This document shows positions 53,283 through 62,760 of a stretch of DNA of 64,000 bases, one piece after another (positions within the stretch are counted from its first letter, which is position 1; every line of letters begins with the position of its first letter). The translations under genes were made by a program, and so were the position numbers. The notes beneath the pieces were generated by a model. That model saw nothing but the letters and a program-made list of their open reading frames with translations, had not been told where the DNA came from and ran no database searches. This DNA comes from Haloglomus litoreum (GTDB taxonomy: Archaea > Halobacteriota > Halobacteria > Halobacteriales > Haloarculaceae): the NCBI RefSeq assembly GCF_029338515.1, contig NZ_CP119988.1:992001-1056000 (forward strand). The letters run 5' to 3'.

Positions 53283-54137
53283 CTACTTCTCCCGGACGAC
53301 GACGAACTCCGCGAGGTCGCGCAGGTAGTCGACCGCCCGGGAGTCCCGGCGGGTGGCGGTGTCCAGCGCCTCCAGCGCGGCGTCTGACTCGTCGCGGGCG
53401 CGCTGGTTGGCCTCCTCGGGGGAGAGGTCGGTCACCTGCACGATGGAGGGGCGCTCCATCTGTGCGTCCTGGCCGGTCGGCTTGCCCAGTTCCTCGGGGT
53501 CGGCCGTCTCGTCCAGCACGTCATCGCGGATCTGGAAGGCGACGCCGACGCGCTCTGCGTACTCGCCGAACGCCTCGACCCGGTAGGGGTCGGTGTCGGC
53601 GGCGACCGCGCCGAGTTCGGCGGCCGCCCGGAACAGGGCGCCCGTCTTCCGGCGCGCGAGGTCCATGTACTCGCCCTCGTTTGCCGGCAGCGCCGCCAGT
53701 TCCGTCGCCTCGCCCATCCCGAGTTCGACCATCGCCTCGGCGACGATCTGCGTGGCGTGCTCGTCCGCGGAGAAGAGGTGGAAGGCCTCGCCGAGCAGGC
53801 CGTCGGAGGCGATGATGGCCGGGCCGTGGCCGAACGCGACGTGGGCGGCGGTCTCGCCGCGGCGCAGGTCGGACTCGTCGATGATGTCGTCGATCACCAG
53901 CGAGGCGTTGTGGACGAGTTCGACCCCGACCGCGAAGTCGACGGCGACCGACTCCTCGGCCAGCGGGTCGCCGCCGGCGGCCTCGCAGGTGAGCATCGTC
54001 AGGGTGGGGCGGACGCGCTTGCCCCCCGACAGCGAGACGTGGCGGACCTGCTCGGCCAGCGTCGGCGGCTCCATCCCGTCGAGGACGGCCTCCAGCCGGT
54101 CCTCGACGAGCCCCCGCCGACGTTCCAGGTACTCCAT
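53283..54137 (-). CDS. polyprenyl (geranylgeranyl-type) diphosphate synthase
   Basis: Trans-isoprenyl diphosphate synthase of 284 residues, needed for archaeal lipid or quinone side chains. It has the first Asp-rich motif DDIID (83-87) and the second, FQIRDDVLDE, with the G-G-K-R-V-R-P start (SLSGGKRVRPTLTML). At 284 residues it is shorter than many archaeal GGPP synthases, so it may be a paralogue with another chain length. The residue set near the first motif (HNASLVIDDIIDE) does not fix product length. ATG 54137; a longer frame upstream overlaps the next gene. Confidence 0.87.
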   Translation of the reverse strand: MEYLERRRGLVEDRLEAVLDGMEPPTLAEQVRHVSLSGGKRVRPTLTMLTCEAAGGDPLAEESVAVDFAVGVELVHNASLVIDDIIDESDLRRGETAAHVAFGHGPAIIASDGLLGEAFHLFSADEHATQIVAEAMVELGMGEATELAALPANEGEYMDLARRKTGALFRAAAELGAVAADTDPYRVEAFGEYAERVGVAFQIRDDVLDETADPEELGKPTGQDAQMERPSIVQVTDLSPEEANQRARDESDAALEALDTATRRDSRAVDYLRDLAEFVVVREK

Positions 54138-54291
54138 CACGGTGACAGAGGCCCGGAGGCCGGAAGTACGTGACGGAGTCGGGTACCTGGGAACGCCCGA
54201 CGACCCCCGTGGCGTCCCGAGTGGGGGGTCGTTCCCCCGGACGATGCCGGCTCTCTCGCAGTCCATGTATCTAGTGTCAACGCACTCCCCC

Positions 54292-54660
54292 ATGGGACCC
54301 GTCCATCCGGATATGCAGACGCTCCCGTTCCCGGTCCTCGCGGCGACCGCGCTCGGCATCCTCGCGGCGGCGGCCGGCCTCTCGGTCGCCGTCGTCGCCT
54401 CGCTGCGCGGCGGCCGTGCCGCGGCTGCCGCTCGACGACTCGCCCCGCTTACGGTCACGCCCGCCATCGTCGCCTTCCTGCTCTCCTCGCTCGCGCTCGG
54501 CGGTCGGATCCCGGCCGCCGTGCCGCCGGCTGGCGTCGTCCTCGTGGCTGGCGGGCTCGTCCCGGTCGTCCGGTCGCTGTGGCGAACGCCCCCCGAGGAC
54601 GCCGATGCCGTCTCCGACTCCGGGGACGACCGGTACCGCTCGCCCTCCGGCGCCGACTGA
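54292..54660 (+). CDS. small membrane protein
   Basis: A 122-residue protein with three predicted membrane helices (FPVLAATALGILAAAAGLSV, TVTPAIVAFLLSSLALGG, VPPAGVVLVAGGLVPVVRSL) and an acidic tail. ATG 54292 is preferred because a TATA-like ATGTATC (54265-54271) sits ~24 nt before it; ATG 54313 is possible. Function unknown. Confidence 0.55.
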   Translation: MGPVHPDMQTLPFPVLAATALGILAAAAGLSVAVVASLRGGRAAAAARRLAPLTVTPAIVAFLLSSLALGGRIPAAVPPAGVVLVAGGLVPVVRSLWRTPPEDADAVSDSGDDRYRSPSGAD

Positions 54661-54732
54661 CCCCGGCTCCATCCGGCCGTCGTCCCGGAGGAGACCGCTG
54701 GTTTCAGGCCTCCTCCGGGACGACAGCCGGAC

Positions 54733-55029
54733 ATGGCCCTCCAGGTCACTCCGTTCCTGCTGGTCGCGGCCGGACTCGGCTGCACCGGACTCCACCTCCT
54801 CGTCGCCATCGTCGCGTTCAGCTTCGACGGCCGTCCCCGCGAGATGGCACGCCACCTCGCCCGGCTCTCGCCGCTGCCGACGCTGGCCGCGCTGGTCGTT
54901 CTCGTCGGACAGGCACTCGCCGGCGCCGTCGCGCTGCTGGTCGGCCTGGGTCTGCTGGGGCTGGCGACGCTCCTTCCGCCCGCGCTCGCGGTCGCCAGCG
55001 CGTTCGACGCCCACGCGGCCGAGTCCTGA
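54733..55029 (+). CDS. small membrane protein
   Basis: A 98-residue protein with about three hydrophobic helices: LLVAAGLGCTGLHLLVAIVA, LAALVVLVGQALAGAVALLV and a final GLATLLPPALAVASAF, with a basic loop FDGRPREMARHLARL between the first two. It lies 72 nt after another small membrane-protein gene, so they may be co-expressed. Not recognised. Confidence 0.6.
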   Translation: MALQVTPFLLVAAGLGCTGLHLLVAIVAFSFDGRPREMARHLARLSPLPTLAALVVLVGQALAGAVALLVGLGLLGLATLLPPALAVASAFDAHAAES

Positions 55030-55111
55030 GCCACCCGGCGCCGCTGCTGGTCGGCTGTCCGGCGGTGCCGCTGGTCGGCTGGCGAAAGAAGGAACGAGTG
55101 GGACGAACCGC

Positions 55112-56083
55112 CTACAGGTTGGGTGCCTCGCCGCCGAACTCCTCGATGAGCTCGGGGACGACGTCGAACAGGTCGTCGACGATGCCGTAGTCGGCGAGGT
55201 CGTAGATCGGTGCGTTGGGGTCCGTGTTGATGGCGACGATGGTGTCGGCACCCTTCATGCCGGCGACGTGCTGGACGGCGCCGGAGATGCCGATGGCGAT
55301 GTAGACGTCCGGCGTGACGACCTTGCCGGACTGGCCGACCTGCCGGTTCTTCGGCAGCCAGCCGTTGTCCACGATGGGCCGGGACGAGGAGAGCGTCGCG
55401 CCGAGCGCGTCGGCGAGTTCCTCGACGAGGGGGAGGTTCTCCTCCTCCTCGATGCCGCGGCCGATGGAGACGAGCACGTCGGCCTCCGTGATGTCCACGT
55501 CACCGCCGCCGACCTCCTCGAAGCCGGTGACCTCGGAGCCGATGGCGTCCTCGTCGATATCGACGTCGGCCGCCGCGACCTCGGCGTCACCGTCACCCTC
55601 GGCCTTCGGCCACTCGGCCGGCCGGACGGTGACGGCGAACGCCTCGCTGTCGATGTCGTAGGTCGCCTCGACCTTGCCACCGTACTGCTCGCGGATGATC
55701 TCCGTGACGTCGCCGCCCTCGAGCCCGACGGCGTCGGTCACGAGCGGCAGGTCCAGGTCGTCGGCCACGGCCGGGGCGTAGTCGAGCCCGTTGACCGTGT
55801 TCGGCATGAGCAGGATGCTCGCGCTGCTGGCCTCGAACAGCTGCGGGATGGCCTGGGCGTAGACGTCGTGGTTGAACTCCTCACCGTAGTCGACGGTGTG
55901 GATGGCGTCGACGCCGTCGCGGTTGAGGTCCTCGGCGAACGCGTCGACGTCGCCGGAGATGACACCCAGGTGGAGGTCGCCGCCGACCTCGTCGGCGAGC
56001 TCACGGCCCGCGGTGATGACCTCGAAGGAGGGATCGCGGAGCTCGCCACGACGGTGCTCGGTGATGGCGAGAACGTCCGTCAT
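55112..56083 (-). CDS. etfA: electron transfer flavoprotein subunit alpha
   Basis: FAD-binding subunit of ETF, carrying electrons from acyl-CoA and other dehydrogenases to the quinone pool. In 323 residues it has the N-terminal Rossmann-like domain ([15 protein letters not shown]) and the FAD signature [20 protein letters not shown] followed by [19 protein letters not shown] and [20 protein letters not shown]. It overlaps etfB by 4 nt. FixC and FixX homologues are not in the window. Confidence 0.94.
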   Translation of the reverse strand: MTDVLAITEHRRGELRDPSFEVITAGRELADEVGGDLHLGVISGDVDAFAEDLNRDGVDAIHTVDYGEEFNHDVYAQAIPQLFEASSASILLMPNTVNGLDYAPAVADDLDLPLVTDAVGLEGGDVTEIIREQYGGKVEATYDIDSEAFAVTVRPAEWPKAEGDGDAEVAAADVDIDEDAIGSEVTGFEEVGGGDVDITEADVLVSIGRGIEEEENLPLVEELADALGATLSSSRPIVDNGWLPKNRQVGQSGKVVTPDVYIAIGISGAVQHVAGMKGADTIVAINTDPNAPIYDLADYGIVDDLFDVVPELIEEFGGEAPNL

Positions 56084-56874
56084 CCGTCGACCACCCCCTT
56101 GTCGCGGAGGAAGTTAGCAAGCTCCCCGGCCGTCTCCTCCGGCGAGCCCTCCCAGAGCGTCGCGTCGCCCTCGGATTCGGGCTCGTACATCGAGGTGCGC
56201 TCGATGTCGGACTCGAGCGTGGACTCGTCGAGTCCCAGGTCGCCCAGCTCGTTGACGTCGAGTGGCTTCTGCTGGGCCTGCCGGATGCCGCGCAGGCTCG
56301 CGTAGCGCGGCTCGTTGATACCGGACTGGATGGTGAGGACGGCGGGCGTCTGCACGTCCGTCAGCTCCTCGATGCCACCCTCCAGCTCGCGGTGGACGTG
56401 GGCGACCTGCCCCTCGATATCGAGGTCGAGCGTGTTGACGACCGCGGCCCACTCCATGTCGAGCTTGTTGGCGAGCGCGACGCCGGTCGCGCCGTTGGCG
56501 TCGTCGCCGGACTGGACGCCCGAGAGGATCAGGTCGGGGTCCTCCTCCTCGGCGACCGCGGCCAGCAGCTCGGCCTTGGCCTCCGTCGAGAGGTAGTCGG
56601 CGCCCTCGAGGGCGTCGTCCCAGACGCGGATGGCCCGGTCGGCACCCTTCGCGAGCGCCATCCGGATGGTCTCCTCGGACCGTTCGGGCCCGACGGTGAC
56701 CGTGACAACTTCCACGTCGTCGTTCTCCTCGCTGGTCTGGACGGCCTCCTCGACGGCGTAGTCGTCCCACTCGTTGAGGTCGTACTCGAGGTAGCTCTCG
56801 TCGACGTCGAGCCCAGAGATCTGGAACTCGTCCTCGACCTCGGCCACCTCTTTCACGGTGACGAGTATCTTCAT
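56080..56874 (-). CDS. etfB: electron transfer flavoprotein subunit beta
   Basis: AMP-binding partner of EtfA, 264 residues. It begins MKILVTVKEVAEVEDEFQIS, has EVVTVTVGPERSEETIRMAL, GADRAIRVWD, ILSGVQSGDDANGATGVALA and the C-terminal IQSGINEPRYASLRGIRQAQ. An insert of acidic residues follows the usual end. ATG 56874; in-frame sequence further upstream is not family-like. First gene of the etfB-etfA operon. Confidence 0.94.
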   Translation of the reverse strand: MKILVTVKEVAEVEDEFQISGLDVDESYLEYDLNEWDDYAVEEAVQTSEENDDVEVVTVTVGPERSEETIRMALAKGADRAIRVWDDALEGADYLSTEAKAELLAAVAEEEDPDLILSGVQSGDDANGATGVALANKLDMEWAAVVNTLDLDIEGQVAHVHRELEGGIEELTDVQTPAVLTIQSGINEPRYASLRGIRQAQQKPLDVNELGDLGLDESTLESDIERTSMYEPESEGDATLWEGSPEETAGELANFLRDKGVVDG

Positions 56875-56904
56875 GCTAGTCGTTACAACCCAGCGGTCGT
56901 CCGT

Positions 56905-56911
56905 GAATAAA
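56905..56911 (-). promoter_or_regulatory. TATA-like box for etfB-etfA
   Basis: On the minus strand TTTATTC, 31-37 nt before the etfB ATG, giving a very short leader. It is the clearest A/T-rich element in the 179 bp spacer. Confidence 0.5.
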
Positions 56912-57053
56912 CGTTTCCGAACGCCGCGACGAGTGGCGGGAGGAGCCGGTGATAGGGGGCCTGTTCGAGCCGATTCCGGACCGCCTCCGGAACGCCCCAC
57001 AGGCCGGCCCAGACGCCGGCCTCTGTCCTCGTACCCGCTCTCCGTCGCGCCCC

Positions 57054-58349
57054 TCACTCCTCGTCGAGTTCGGTCACGTCCTCGTCCGGGAGGCTGATGA
57101 GGTTCTCGCGGCCGATCCGGAGCTTGTCGACGCGGTCGGCCTCGTCCATCGAGGAGAGGAGCTGTGAGACCTTCGCGTTCGACCAGCCCGTCTCGGAGAC
57201 GATGTTGGCCTGCTTCATCCGTCCGCCGTTGCGCTCCAGCAGCCGCTCGACCCGCTCCTCGTCGCTCAGGAGCTCCGTGTCCTCCTCGGGTTCGTCCTCG
57301 GTCGCGCCCGCAGCCGCCGCGCCGGCCGTCTCAGCGGCACCGGCCGTCTCGCCCTCGTCGGGCGTGGCCTCGCCGCCGTCGCCACCCCCGCCCGCCGCTG
57401 CCGGCGCGCCGGTGCCGTCCCCGTCGTCGCGCTGTCGCCGGAGAACCAGCAGTACGGCGCCGAGCAGGAGCAGCCCCCCGACTCCGCCGACGAACACGAG
57501 GTCGCCCGATAGCCCGCGGTCCCCGAACGGACTCGTCGCGCTGGTCGTGGGCGTGGCTGTCGGCGACCCGGGGGTGGCCGGGGTCGGCGTGGGTGTCGGG
57601 CCGCCGTTGCGCTCGTAGACGGCCGCCACGTCCCCTGGCTCGAAGGTCGTCGGACCCTTCCAGCGGAGGATCCCCGCCCGCGGGCGGGTGGTCGCGGTGA
57701 AGACCCCGTAGCCGCGCGGCGGCCGGATCTCGAGTGTCTGGTCCGCGGCCAGTCCCGGGAGCCACGTCCCGTCGGTCGTGTTGAACGCGGAGCCAAAGCG
57801 GAGGCGGCCGTCGCTGGTCCGGGCGAACGCGGTCCAGGTGAAGTTCAGCATGAGCCGACCGGTCGCGGTCCCGTTCTCCCCCGGGACGACCGCGGTGGTC
57901 CGCTCCACCGAGCGGATGGCCATCGACCGGTTGACGGTGGCGTTGGCCGCGCGGTTGGCCCGACGGAACGTCTCGATGTCGAAGCCGACGTCGGTGTCGC
58001 CGCGCTCGTACCGGCGCGCCAGGTCGTCGAAGGCGGCCCGGTCGCTCTCGTTGTCGAGTGCGAACCGCGTCATGACCGTCCACCGTGCGTTCCCGTTCGG
58101 CTGGAGGTCGACAACGAGGGACGTGCTGTCACGTGGAGGGGTCTCGGACTGTGTTGCCGCGAGCGCCGTGGACCGGCTGTCGAACGCCGGTCCCCCGTCG
58201 TCGAGGGCCGGCGTCCCGGTGTCGGCCACCCGTTCGGCCGGAGCAGGGGCTACTGCCGTGGCCGGGGCGGTCGCGGCGACAACGACCATCGCGGCGAGGG
58301 CGGCGAGGGCAAACGTCGACTGGAGGGCGGCACGCGACCTCGCCCGCAT
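57054..58349 (-). CDS. membrane-anchored winged-helix protein with exported domain
   Basis: A 431-residue protein. Signal peptide (STFALAALAAMVVVAATAPA), an outside domain of ~240 residues (GNARWTVMTRFALDNESDRA, then RGYGVFTATTRPRAGIL), a Thr/Pro-rich linker, a membrane helix (VGGVGGLLLLGAVLLVLRRQ), a cytoplasmic Gly/Ala/Glu-rich linker and a C-terminal winged helix (LLERNGGRMKQANIVSETGW, then SNAKVSQLLSSMDEADRVDK). Haloarchaea-specific families of this design (DUF7345 plus DUF7343 by recall) are probably one-component transmembrane transcription regulators. It is divergent from a secreted protein and pilin gene pair. Confidence 0.82.
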   Translation of the reverse strand: MRARSRAALQSTFALAALAAMVVVAATAPATAVAPAPAERVADTGTPALDDGGPAFDSRSTALAATQSETPPRDSTSLVVDLQPNGNARWTVMTRFALDNESDRAAFDDLARRYERGDTDVGFDIETFRRANRAANATVNRSMAIRSVERTTAVVPGENGTATGRLMLNFTWTAFARTSDGRLRFGSAFNTTDGTWLPGLAADQTLEIRPPRGYGVFTATTRPRAGILRWKGPTTFEPGDVAAVYERNGGPTPTPTPATPGSPTATPTTSATSPFGDRGLSGDLVFVGGVGGLLLLGAVLLVLRRQRDDGDGTGAPAAAGGGGDGGEATPDEGETAGAAETAGAAAAGATEDEPEEDTELLSDEERVERLLERNGGRMKQANIVSETGWSNAKVSQLLSSMDEADRVDKLRIGRENLISLPDEDVTELDEE

Positions 58350-58525
58350 ACCGTGCCGGTGGCGGTGGAGCGCGGAAAACGCTTTCCATCGGGAATGAAA
58401 CGTCTGCGGGCCGAATGAAACGTCTCGAGCACGCTCCGGGCGTCCTGTGGAGCGATGTCGGCCGGTTCCCTGGCCATCCGGGCGTGACGGACGGCTTTTT
58501 ACTCCCGGGGGCGGAGGGGGGAGAT

Positions 58526-59899
58526 ATGAGCGGTCCCCGTTCCCTCCACGTGGCGGCTGCTGTGCTCGCGGTGGTGCTCGCGCTCGCGGTGGTGCTCGCT
58601 CCGGTGGCGGGCCTGCCGTCGGTCGGTACGCCGGCCTCCCCATCGAGTTCGCCGGCCGCCTCGACCCCGTCTGCGGACCCCGGAACCGAGCGCGAGCCAC
58701 GGTCCCCGGCGACGGTACCGTCCGCCGATCTCCGTGATCCGGTCCGACCCGACCGGAACACGACTGCTTACCTCACGCTCGCGGCTGATCTGGAGACCAG
58801 GCGGACCGGGACGGCCACGTTCGACGTCGGTGGCGCGATGGCTGCCGACAACAGCGCCACGCACTCGACCTACGAGACGACCTGGCTCCGGGCGGCCTTC
58901 GAGGCCGCCGGCGAGAACCGGACCCAGCGGCGCCTCGTCGTCGAGCGCGGTGCCGACCGCATCGACACCCGGATCGAGGCCCTCGAGGACCGCGAGGCCC
59001 GGGCCCTGGAGCAGTACAACGAGGGGGTGATCTCGACCCGCACGTACCTGCGCGAGGTGGCCACCATCGACCGGGCGGCCCGGTCGCTCCGGGAGTCGGT
59101 CGACCTGCTGTACACGTACAGCTCCGCCGTGGGCAAACCGGTCACGGATCGGCGCATCGCCGCACAGAAGGCCCGTCTGCTCCCGCTCGTGGGTCCGGTT
59201 CGTTCCCGGACGGCCGCGGCCATCCGGGGTGACAAACCACCGACCAGGGTCTACGTCGAGACCTCCAGCCAGGGGGTCATCCTCGCGACCATCGACCGTG
59301 GGGCCTTCACCCAGGAGTACCTCCGCGAGGCGTACGTTCCGTCGGCCCGCAACCCCGGCGGAATCGACCAGTTCGAGCGGAGCGGCGACAGACTCGGGGC
59401 CGCCAGACAGCGGGCGGCCGAGCTCTACCCGTGGGCGTTCGACCGTGGCCCCACCTCGGCGGGGTCGTTCACCGGCGAGCCGTTCCTGTTCAACGCTGGC
59501 GTCTACTCCGTCCAGGTCGGCCACCCGCACGGGACCAGCCGGACGCACGACCTCCTGATATTCCTCGATGGCGCGACGCGTGACGTCTTCCACGAGATCC
59601 AGTACAAGGATCTCTCGGCGGTTCCGACGGTGTCCGCGGCGACGAACGCGTCCCAGGGCATCAACGTCAGCATCGATCGGACCCGGACCGGCGGCCCGAT
59701 GCTCGTCACGGTCCGGAACACGACGACCGGTGAGCCGGTCCAGGCCCAGGTGCTGGTGGACGGCGACCCGGTCGGGGTGACCGATGTCGACGGCCAGCGC
59801 TGGATCATCGCACCCGGGCCGACAGTCCAGGTCACCGCCGTCAGTGGGGAGCGGAACGTCACGACGACGGTCTTCAGCGACGGCGCCCCCACTGGCTGA
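58526..59899 (+). CDS. large exported haloarchaeal protein
   Basis: A 457-residue protein with a signal peptide (LHVAAAVLAVVLALAVVLAP) and a Ser/Pro/Ala linker, then a helical region (RIEALEDREARALEQYNEGV) and a C-terminal beta-rich part with GINVSIDRTRTGGPMLVTVR and RWIIAPGPTVQVTAVSGE, like an immunoglobulin-type or carboxypeptidase-regulatory fold. Haloarchaeal DUF7096/DUF7094-type proteins look like this by recall. Probably extracellular; function unknown. It lies 49 nt before the pilin gene in the same direction. Confidence 0.72.
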   Translation: MSGPRSLHVAAAVLAVVLALAVVLAPVAGLPSVGTPASPSSSPAASTPSADPGTEREPRSPATVPSADLRDPVRPDRNTTAYLTLAADLETRRTGTATFDVGGAMAADNSATHSTYETTWLRAAFEAAGENRTQRRLVVERGADRIDTRIEALEDREARALEQYNEGVISTRTYLREVATIDRAARSLRESVDLLYTYSSAVGKPVTDRRIAAQKARLLPLVGPVRSRTAAAIRGDKPPTRVYVETSSQGVILATIDRGAFTQEYLREAYVPSARNPGGIDQFERSGDRLGAARQRAAELYPWAFDRGPTSAGSFTGEPFLFNAGVYSVQVGHPHGTSRTHDLLIFLDGATRDVFHEIQYKDLSAVPTVSAATNASQGINVSIDRTRTGGPMLVTVRNTTTGEPVQAQVLVDGDPVGVTDVDGQRWIIAPGPTVQVTAVSGERNVTTTVFSDGAPTG

Positions 59900-59948
59900 G
59901 CGACCCGGCGCCCGTAGCTTCTTGTCCGATGGCGCGGCCAGACCCCCC

Positions 59949-60425
59949 GTGCTCGCGCGCCGTCATCGTGCCGTCTCGCCCGTCCTCGGGGTGGTCTTGC
60001 TCGTGGCCGTCACCGTCGGGCTCGCGGCCGTCGTCGGGGGTGCCGTCCTGACCGATGCTGCTCCCACGGCGCCCCCGCCGGTCGCACAGCTCGACTGCCG
60101 GGTCGACGCCGGGACCGACCGGCTCGCCTGCACCCACGGCGGCGGCGACCGGCTGGACGTGCGCGAGTTGCGGGTTCACGTGACGGTCGGTGGCGAGCCG
60201 CTGACCCACCAGCCGCCGGTGCCGTTCTTCGCGGCCCGAGGTTTCCACGCCGGGCCCACCGGTCCGTTCAACAGCGCTGCCGACCCGCACTGGTCGGCCG
60301 GCGAGACCGCTGCGGTCAGGCTCGCCGGGACGAACCGGCCAGGCCTGACCCCCGACTCGAGGGTGGTCGTCCGAGTCGTCGAGGGCGAGCACGTGGTTGC
60401 GCAGGCGGCAGCGACGGCCGAGTGA
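59949..60425 (+). CDS. archaeal type IV pilin-like protein
   Basis: A 158-residue pilin-type protein with a class III signal: basic MLARRHRAV, then SPVLGVVLLVAVTVGLAAVV, the hydrophobic scaffold used for fibre assembly and cleaved before it by an A24 peptidase. The remaining ~120 residues form a beta-rich globular domain with two cysteines (LDCRVD, LACTHG). The GTG at 59949 suits this signal. It follows an exported protein gene and is a candidate substrate for the prepilin peptidase at 44299-45411. Confidence 0.8.
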   Translation: MLARRHRAVSPVLGVVLLVAVTVGLAAVVGGAVLTDAAPTAPPPVAQLDCRVDAGTDRLACTHGGGDRLDVRELRVHVTVGGEPLTHQPPVPFFAARGFHAGPTGPFNSAADPHWSAGETAAVRLAGTNRPGLTPDSRVVVRVVEGEHVVAQAAATAE

Positions 60426-60558
60426 TGCCGGTCGGGCCGGTCGGATACCGGGGTTAACGTGCGATTAATCCGGGAACTGGCGTGATTCGTTTCCGGTGTC
60501 GCGGATGCTCGCTGCGGCCGCTCCGGGCTCCGGAGGCCGTGGTCGACCGGACGCCGTC

Positions 60559-61248
60559 TCAGTCGTCAGCCGACGCGTCGACGGGGTCGGTCTCGGCGTC
60601 GGTGGCATCTCCGGGGGTCTCGTCCGTCCCGCCCGGCACGCGTGCGATGGTGGTGATGGCGATCTCGGGGTTGTAGTCGGGCCCCATCGTCACGTGGCGG
60701 AACTCCTCGTAGCCGGCTTCGGCGAACATCCGGTCGGCCTCGGCCTCGTCGTAGAACAGCATGATGGCATCCGCGAGCTTCTGGAACACCGTCGAGCTCG
60801 GGTAGTTCGGGCCGACGACCAGCACCGGCCCGCCGGGCCTGACGACGCGGCGGAACTCCGCCAGCGCGTCGACCGGGTTCGGCCAGTACTCGATGCTGCC
60901 CGACGACCAGAGCGCGTCGAACGAGTCGTCCTTGAACGGCAGCCGCTCGGCGTCCCCGCGGTGGAACTTCACCTGTCCGCGCTTGCCGAACTTCGCGTAG
61001 GCCTTCTCGAGCTGGTGCTCGGACTGGTCGAGCCCGTAGACGTCCTCCGTGTACTCCAGCAGCCCCTCGGTCGCGAAGCCGGTCCCACACCCCACGTCCA
61101 GCACGCGGTCCCCCTCCTCGAGGCCGAACAGTTCGAGGGCCTCGTTACGCATCTCCTCGTTCCAGATGAACGGGTTGATCTCGTCGTACACCTGCGAGAG
61201 GTACCGGTAGAAGACCCGGGCGCGCCGCTTGTTCTCGAGGATTCCCAT
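60559..61248 (-). CDS. class I SAM-dependent methyltransferase
   Basis: A 229-residue methyltransferase. Motif I is VLDVGCGTGFATEG (residues 49-62), motif II region DDSFDALWSSGSIEY, with RVVRPGGPVLVVGPNYPSST after it. The pattern resembles MPBQ/MSBQ or UbiE-like quinone methyltransferases, so it may act on menaquinone or another prenylquinone; this is inferred from pattern only. An acidic tail follows. ATG 61248; frame further upstream overlaps the divergent hydrolase leader. Confidence 0.83.
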   Translation of the reverse strand: MGILENKRRARVFYRYLSQVYDEINPFIWNEEMRNEALELFGLEEGDRVLDVGCGTGFATEGLLEYTEDVYGLDQSEHQLEKAYAKFGKRGQVKFHRGDAERLPFKDDSFDALWSSGSIEYWPNPVDALAEFRRVVRPGGPVLVVGPNYPSSTVFQKLADAIMLFYDEAEADRMFAEAGYEEFRHVTMGPDYNPEIAITTIARVPGGTDETPGDATDAETDPVDASADD

Positions 61249-61359
61249 TGCCTCCGTTTTGGGTCCCAGCGGGGATAATTCCCCTGCTTCCGGGGACGTT
61301 CCGGGCGTCGAGTCCTCTCGACCGCGGGAACTAACCCCGCGCCCGACCTCCCCCGGTGC

Positions 61360-61980
61360 ATGAGCGAGGACGTGCTGGTTCCCGGGGGGCGCGACGTGCG
61401 CGGAACGCTCGACACACCCGACGGCGAGGCGACGGCCTGCGTCGTCGCCTGCCCACCACACCCACAGTACGGCGGCAGGCGGACGGACGCGCGGCTGCGG
61501 GCGCTCTCGGATGCCCTCGTCGCCGAGGGCGTCGCCTGCCTCCGATTCGACTACGGCGACTGGGACGAGGGCCACGGCGAGCGGACCGACGTGCGCCAGG
61601 CCTGCCGGTGGGCTCGCGACCGCTTCGGCGAGGACCGCGTGGGACTGTTCGGTTACTCGTTCGGCGGGGCGGTCGCGTTGCTGGCCGCGGCCGCGGACGG
61701 TGCGGACGGGCGGCCGCTGCGGGCGGTGGTCGCGCTCGCCCCAGCTGTCGGTGTCACGGGCGGCATCCGGCGCTCCGTCGACGAGGCGCTCGCGGACATC
61801 GCGGCGCCCGTGCGGGTCGTCTACGGGAGCCGGGACACGACCGCGGACTGGGAGCCGGTCGTCGAGCGCGCTCGGGAACTGGGGGTCGACACCGTCGAGA
61901 TGAGCGCCGACCACCACTTCGTCGGGCAGGCCGACAAGGCCGCCGGCCACGCCGCCGAGTTCCTGCTGACGCATCTCTGA
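61360..61980 (+). CDS. alpha/beta hydrolase (dienelactone-hydrolase-like)
   Basis: A 206-residue alpha/beta-hydrolase. It has the CPPHPQYGGRRTD oxyanion region, VACLRFDYGDWDEGHGERTD, and nucleophile elbow GYSFGG with S100, an Asp in VVYGSRDTTADWE, and the His pair DHHFVGQADKAAGHAAEF near the end. Similar small hydrolases are common in haloarchaea; the substrate is unknown. The spacer to the divergent methyltransferase is 111 bp. Confidence 0.83.
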   Translation: MSEDVLVPGGRDVRGTLDTPDGEATACVVACPPHPQYGGRRTDARLRALSDALVAEGVACLRFDYGDWDEGHGERTDVRQACRWARDRFGEDRVGLFGYSFGGAVALLAAAADGADGRPLRAVVALAPAVGVTGGIRRSVDEALADIAAPVRVVYGSRDTTADWEPVVERARELGVDTVEMSADHHFVGQADKAAGHAAEFLLTHL

Positions 61981-62036
61981 GCCCCCGCCGGGGCCGAACC
62001 GACACCACTACCCCCGGACCGCACCGACGGTCGGCC

Positions 62037-62720
62037 ATGACCCTTCGGTACGTGACGACCAACCCCGGGAAGGTGCGGGAGGCCGAGGAGTACCTCGACG
62101 ACGTGACGGCGCTGGACTACGACTACACCGAGATCCAGGCGCCCACACTCGGGCCCATCGCGGCCCACGGCGCCCGCGAGGCGTACCGACACGCGGGCGA
62201 GCCGGTCATCGTCGACGACGCCGGCCTGTTCGTCGAGGCGCTGGACGGGTTCCCGGGGCCGTACTCCTCGTACGTCGAGAACACGCTGGGCGTGGAGCTG
62301 ACGGGTCGGGTCGCCCGGGAGGCCGCCGCGGGTTCGGACGGTGACGATGCGGTCGCACGCGCGGCGTTCCGCTGTGTCATCGGCTACTGCGACGGCGACG
62401 ACTTCGCCGCGACGCCGGAACCCGTCGACCGCGGCGAGCGCCGGGGCCAGGACCTCGCGGCTGCCGACCGCGACAGTGCAACGACGGACGCGCAGGTCGC
62501 GGGCGGCGCCGCGGATGGGAGCGCCCTCCCCGTGAAGCTGTTCGAGGGTGTCGTGCCGGGCCGTATCGTCGAGCCACGCGGCGACGGCGGGTTCGGCTAC
62601 GACCCCATCTTCGAGCACGACGGGACGACCTTCGCGGAGATGGATGCGGCGGCGAAGAACGCCGTCTCGCATCGTGGGCGAGCGCTCGCGAAGTTCGCCG
62701 ACTGGTTCGCCGAGCGGTAG
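62037..62720 (+). CDS. XTP/dITP diphosphatase (RdgB/HAM1 family)
   Basis: Nucleotide-pool cleaner that hydrolyses dITP, ITP and XTP. It begins LRYVTTNPGKVREAEEYLDD, has VIVDDAGLFVEALDGFPGPY with the catalytic Asp pair, and ends with FGYDPIFEHDGTTFAEMDAA and NAVSHRGRALAKFADWF. At 227 residues it is longer than the usual ~190 because of a ~40-residue acidic insert (about 122-160, from YCDGDDFAAT to GGAADGSALP). ATG 62037. Confidence 0.92.
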   Translation: MTLRYVTTNPGKVREAEEYLDDVTALDYDYTEIQAPTLGPIAAHGAREAYRHAGEPVIVDDAGLFVEALDGFPGPYSSYVENTLGVELTGRVAREAAAGSDGDDAVARAAFRCVIGYCDGDDFAATPEPVDRGERRGQDLAAADRDSATTDAQVAGGAADGSALPVKLFEGVVPGRIVEPRGDGGFGYDPIFEHDGTTFAEMDAAAKNAVSHRGRALAKFADWFAER

Positions 62721-62760
62721 TGCCGACGCCGCCCCGGCCGGTCGGTTCCCGCGACTCTCG

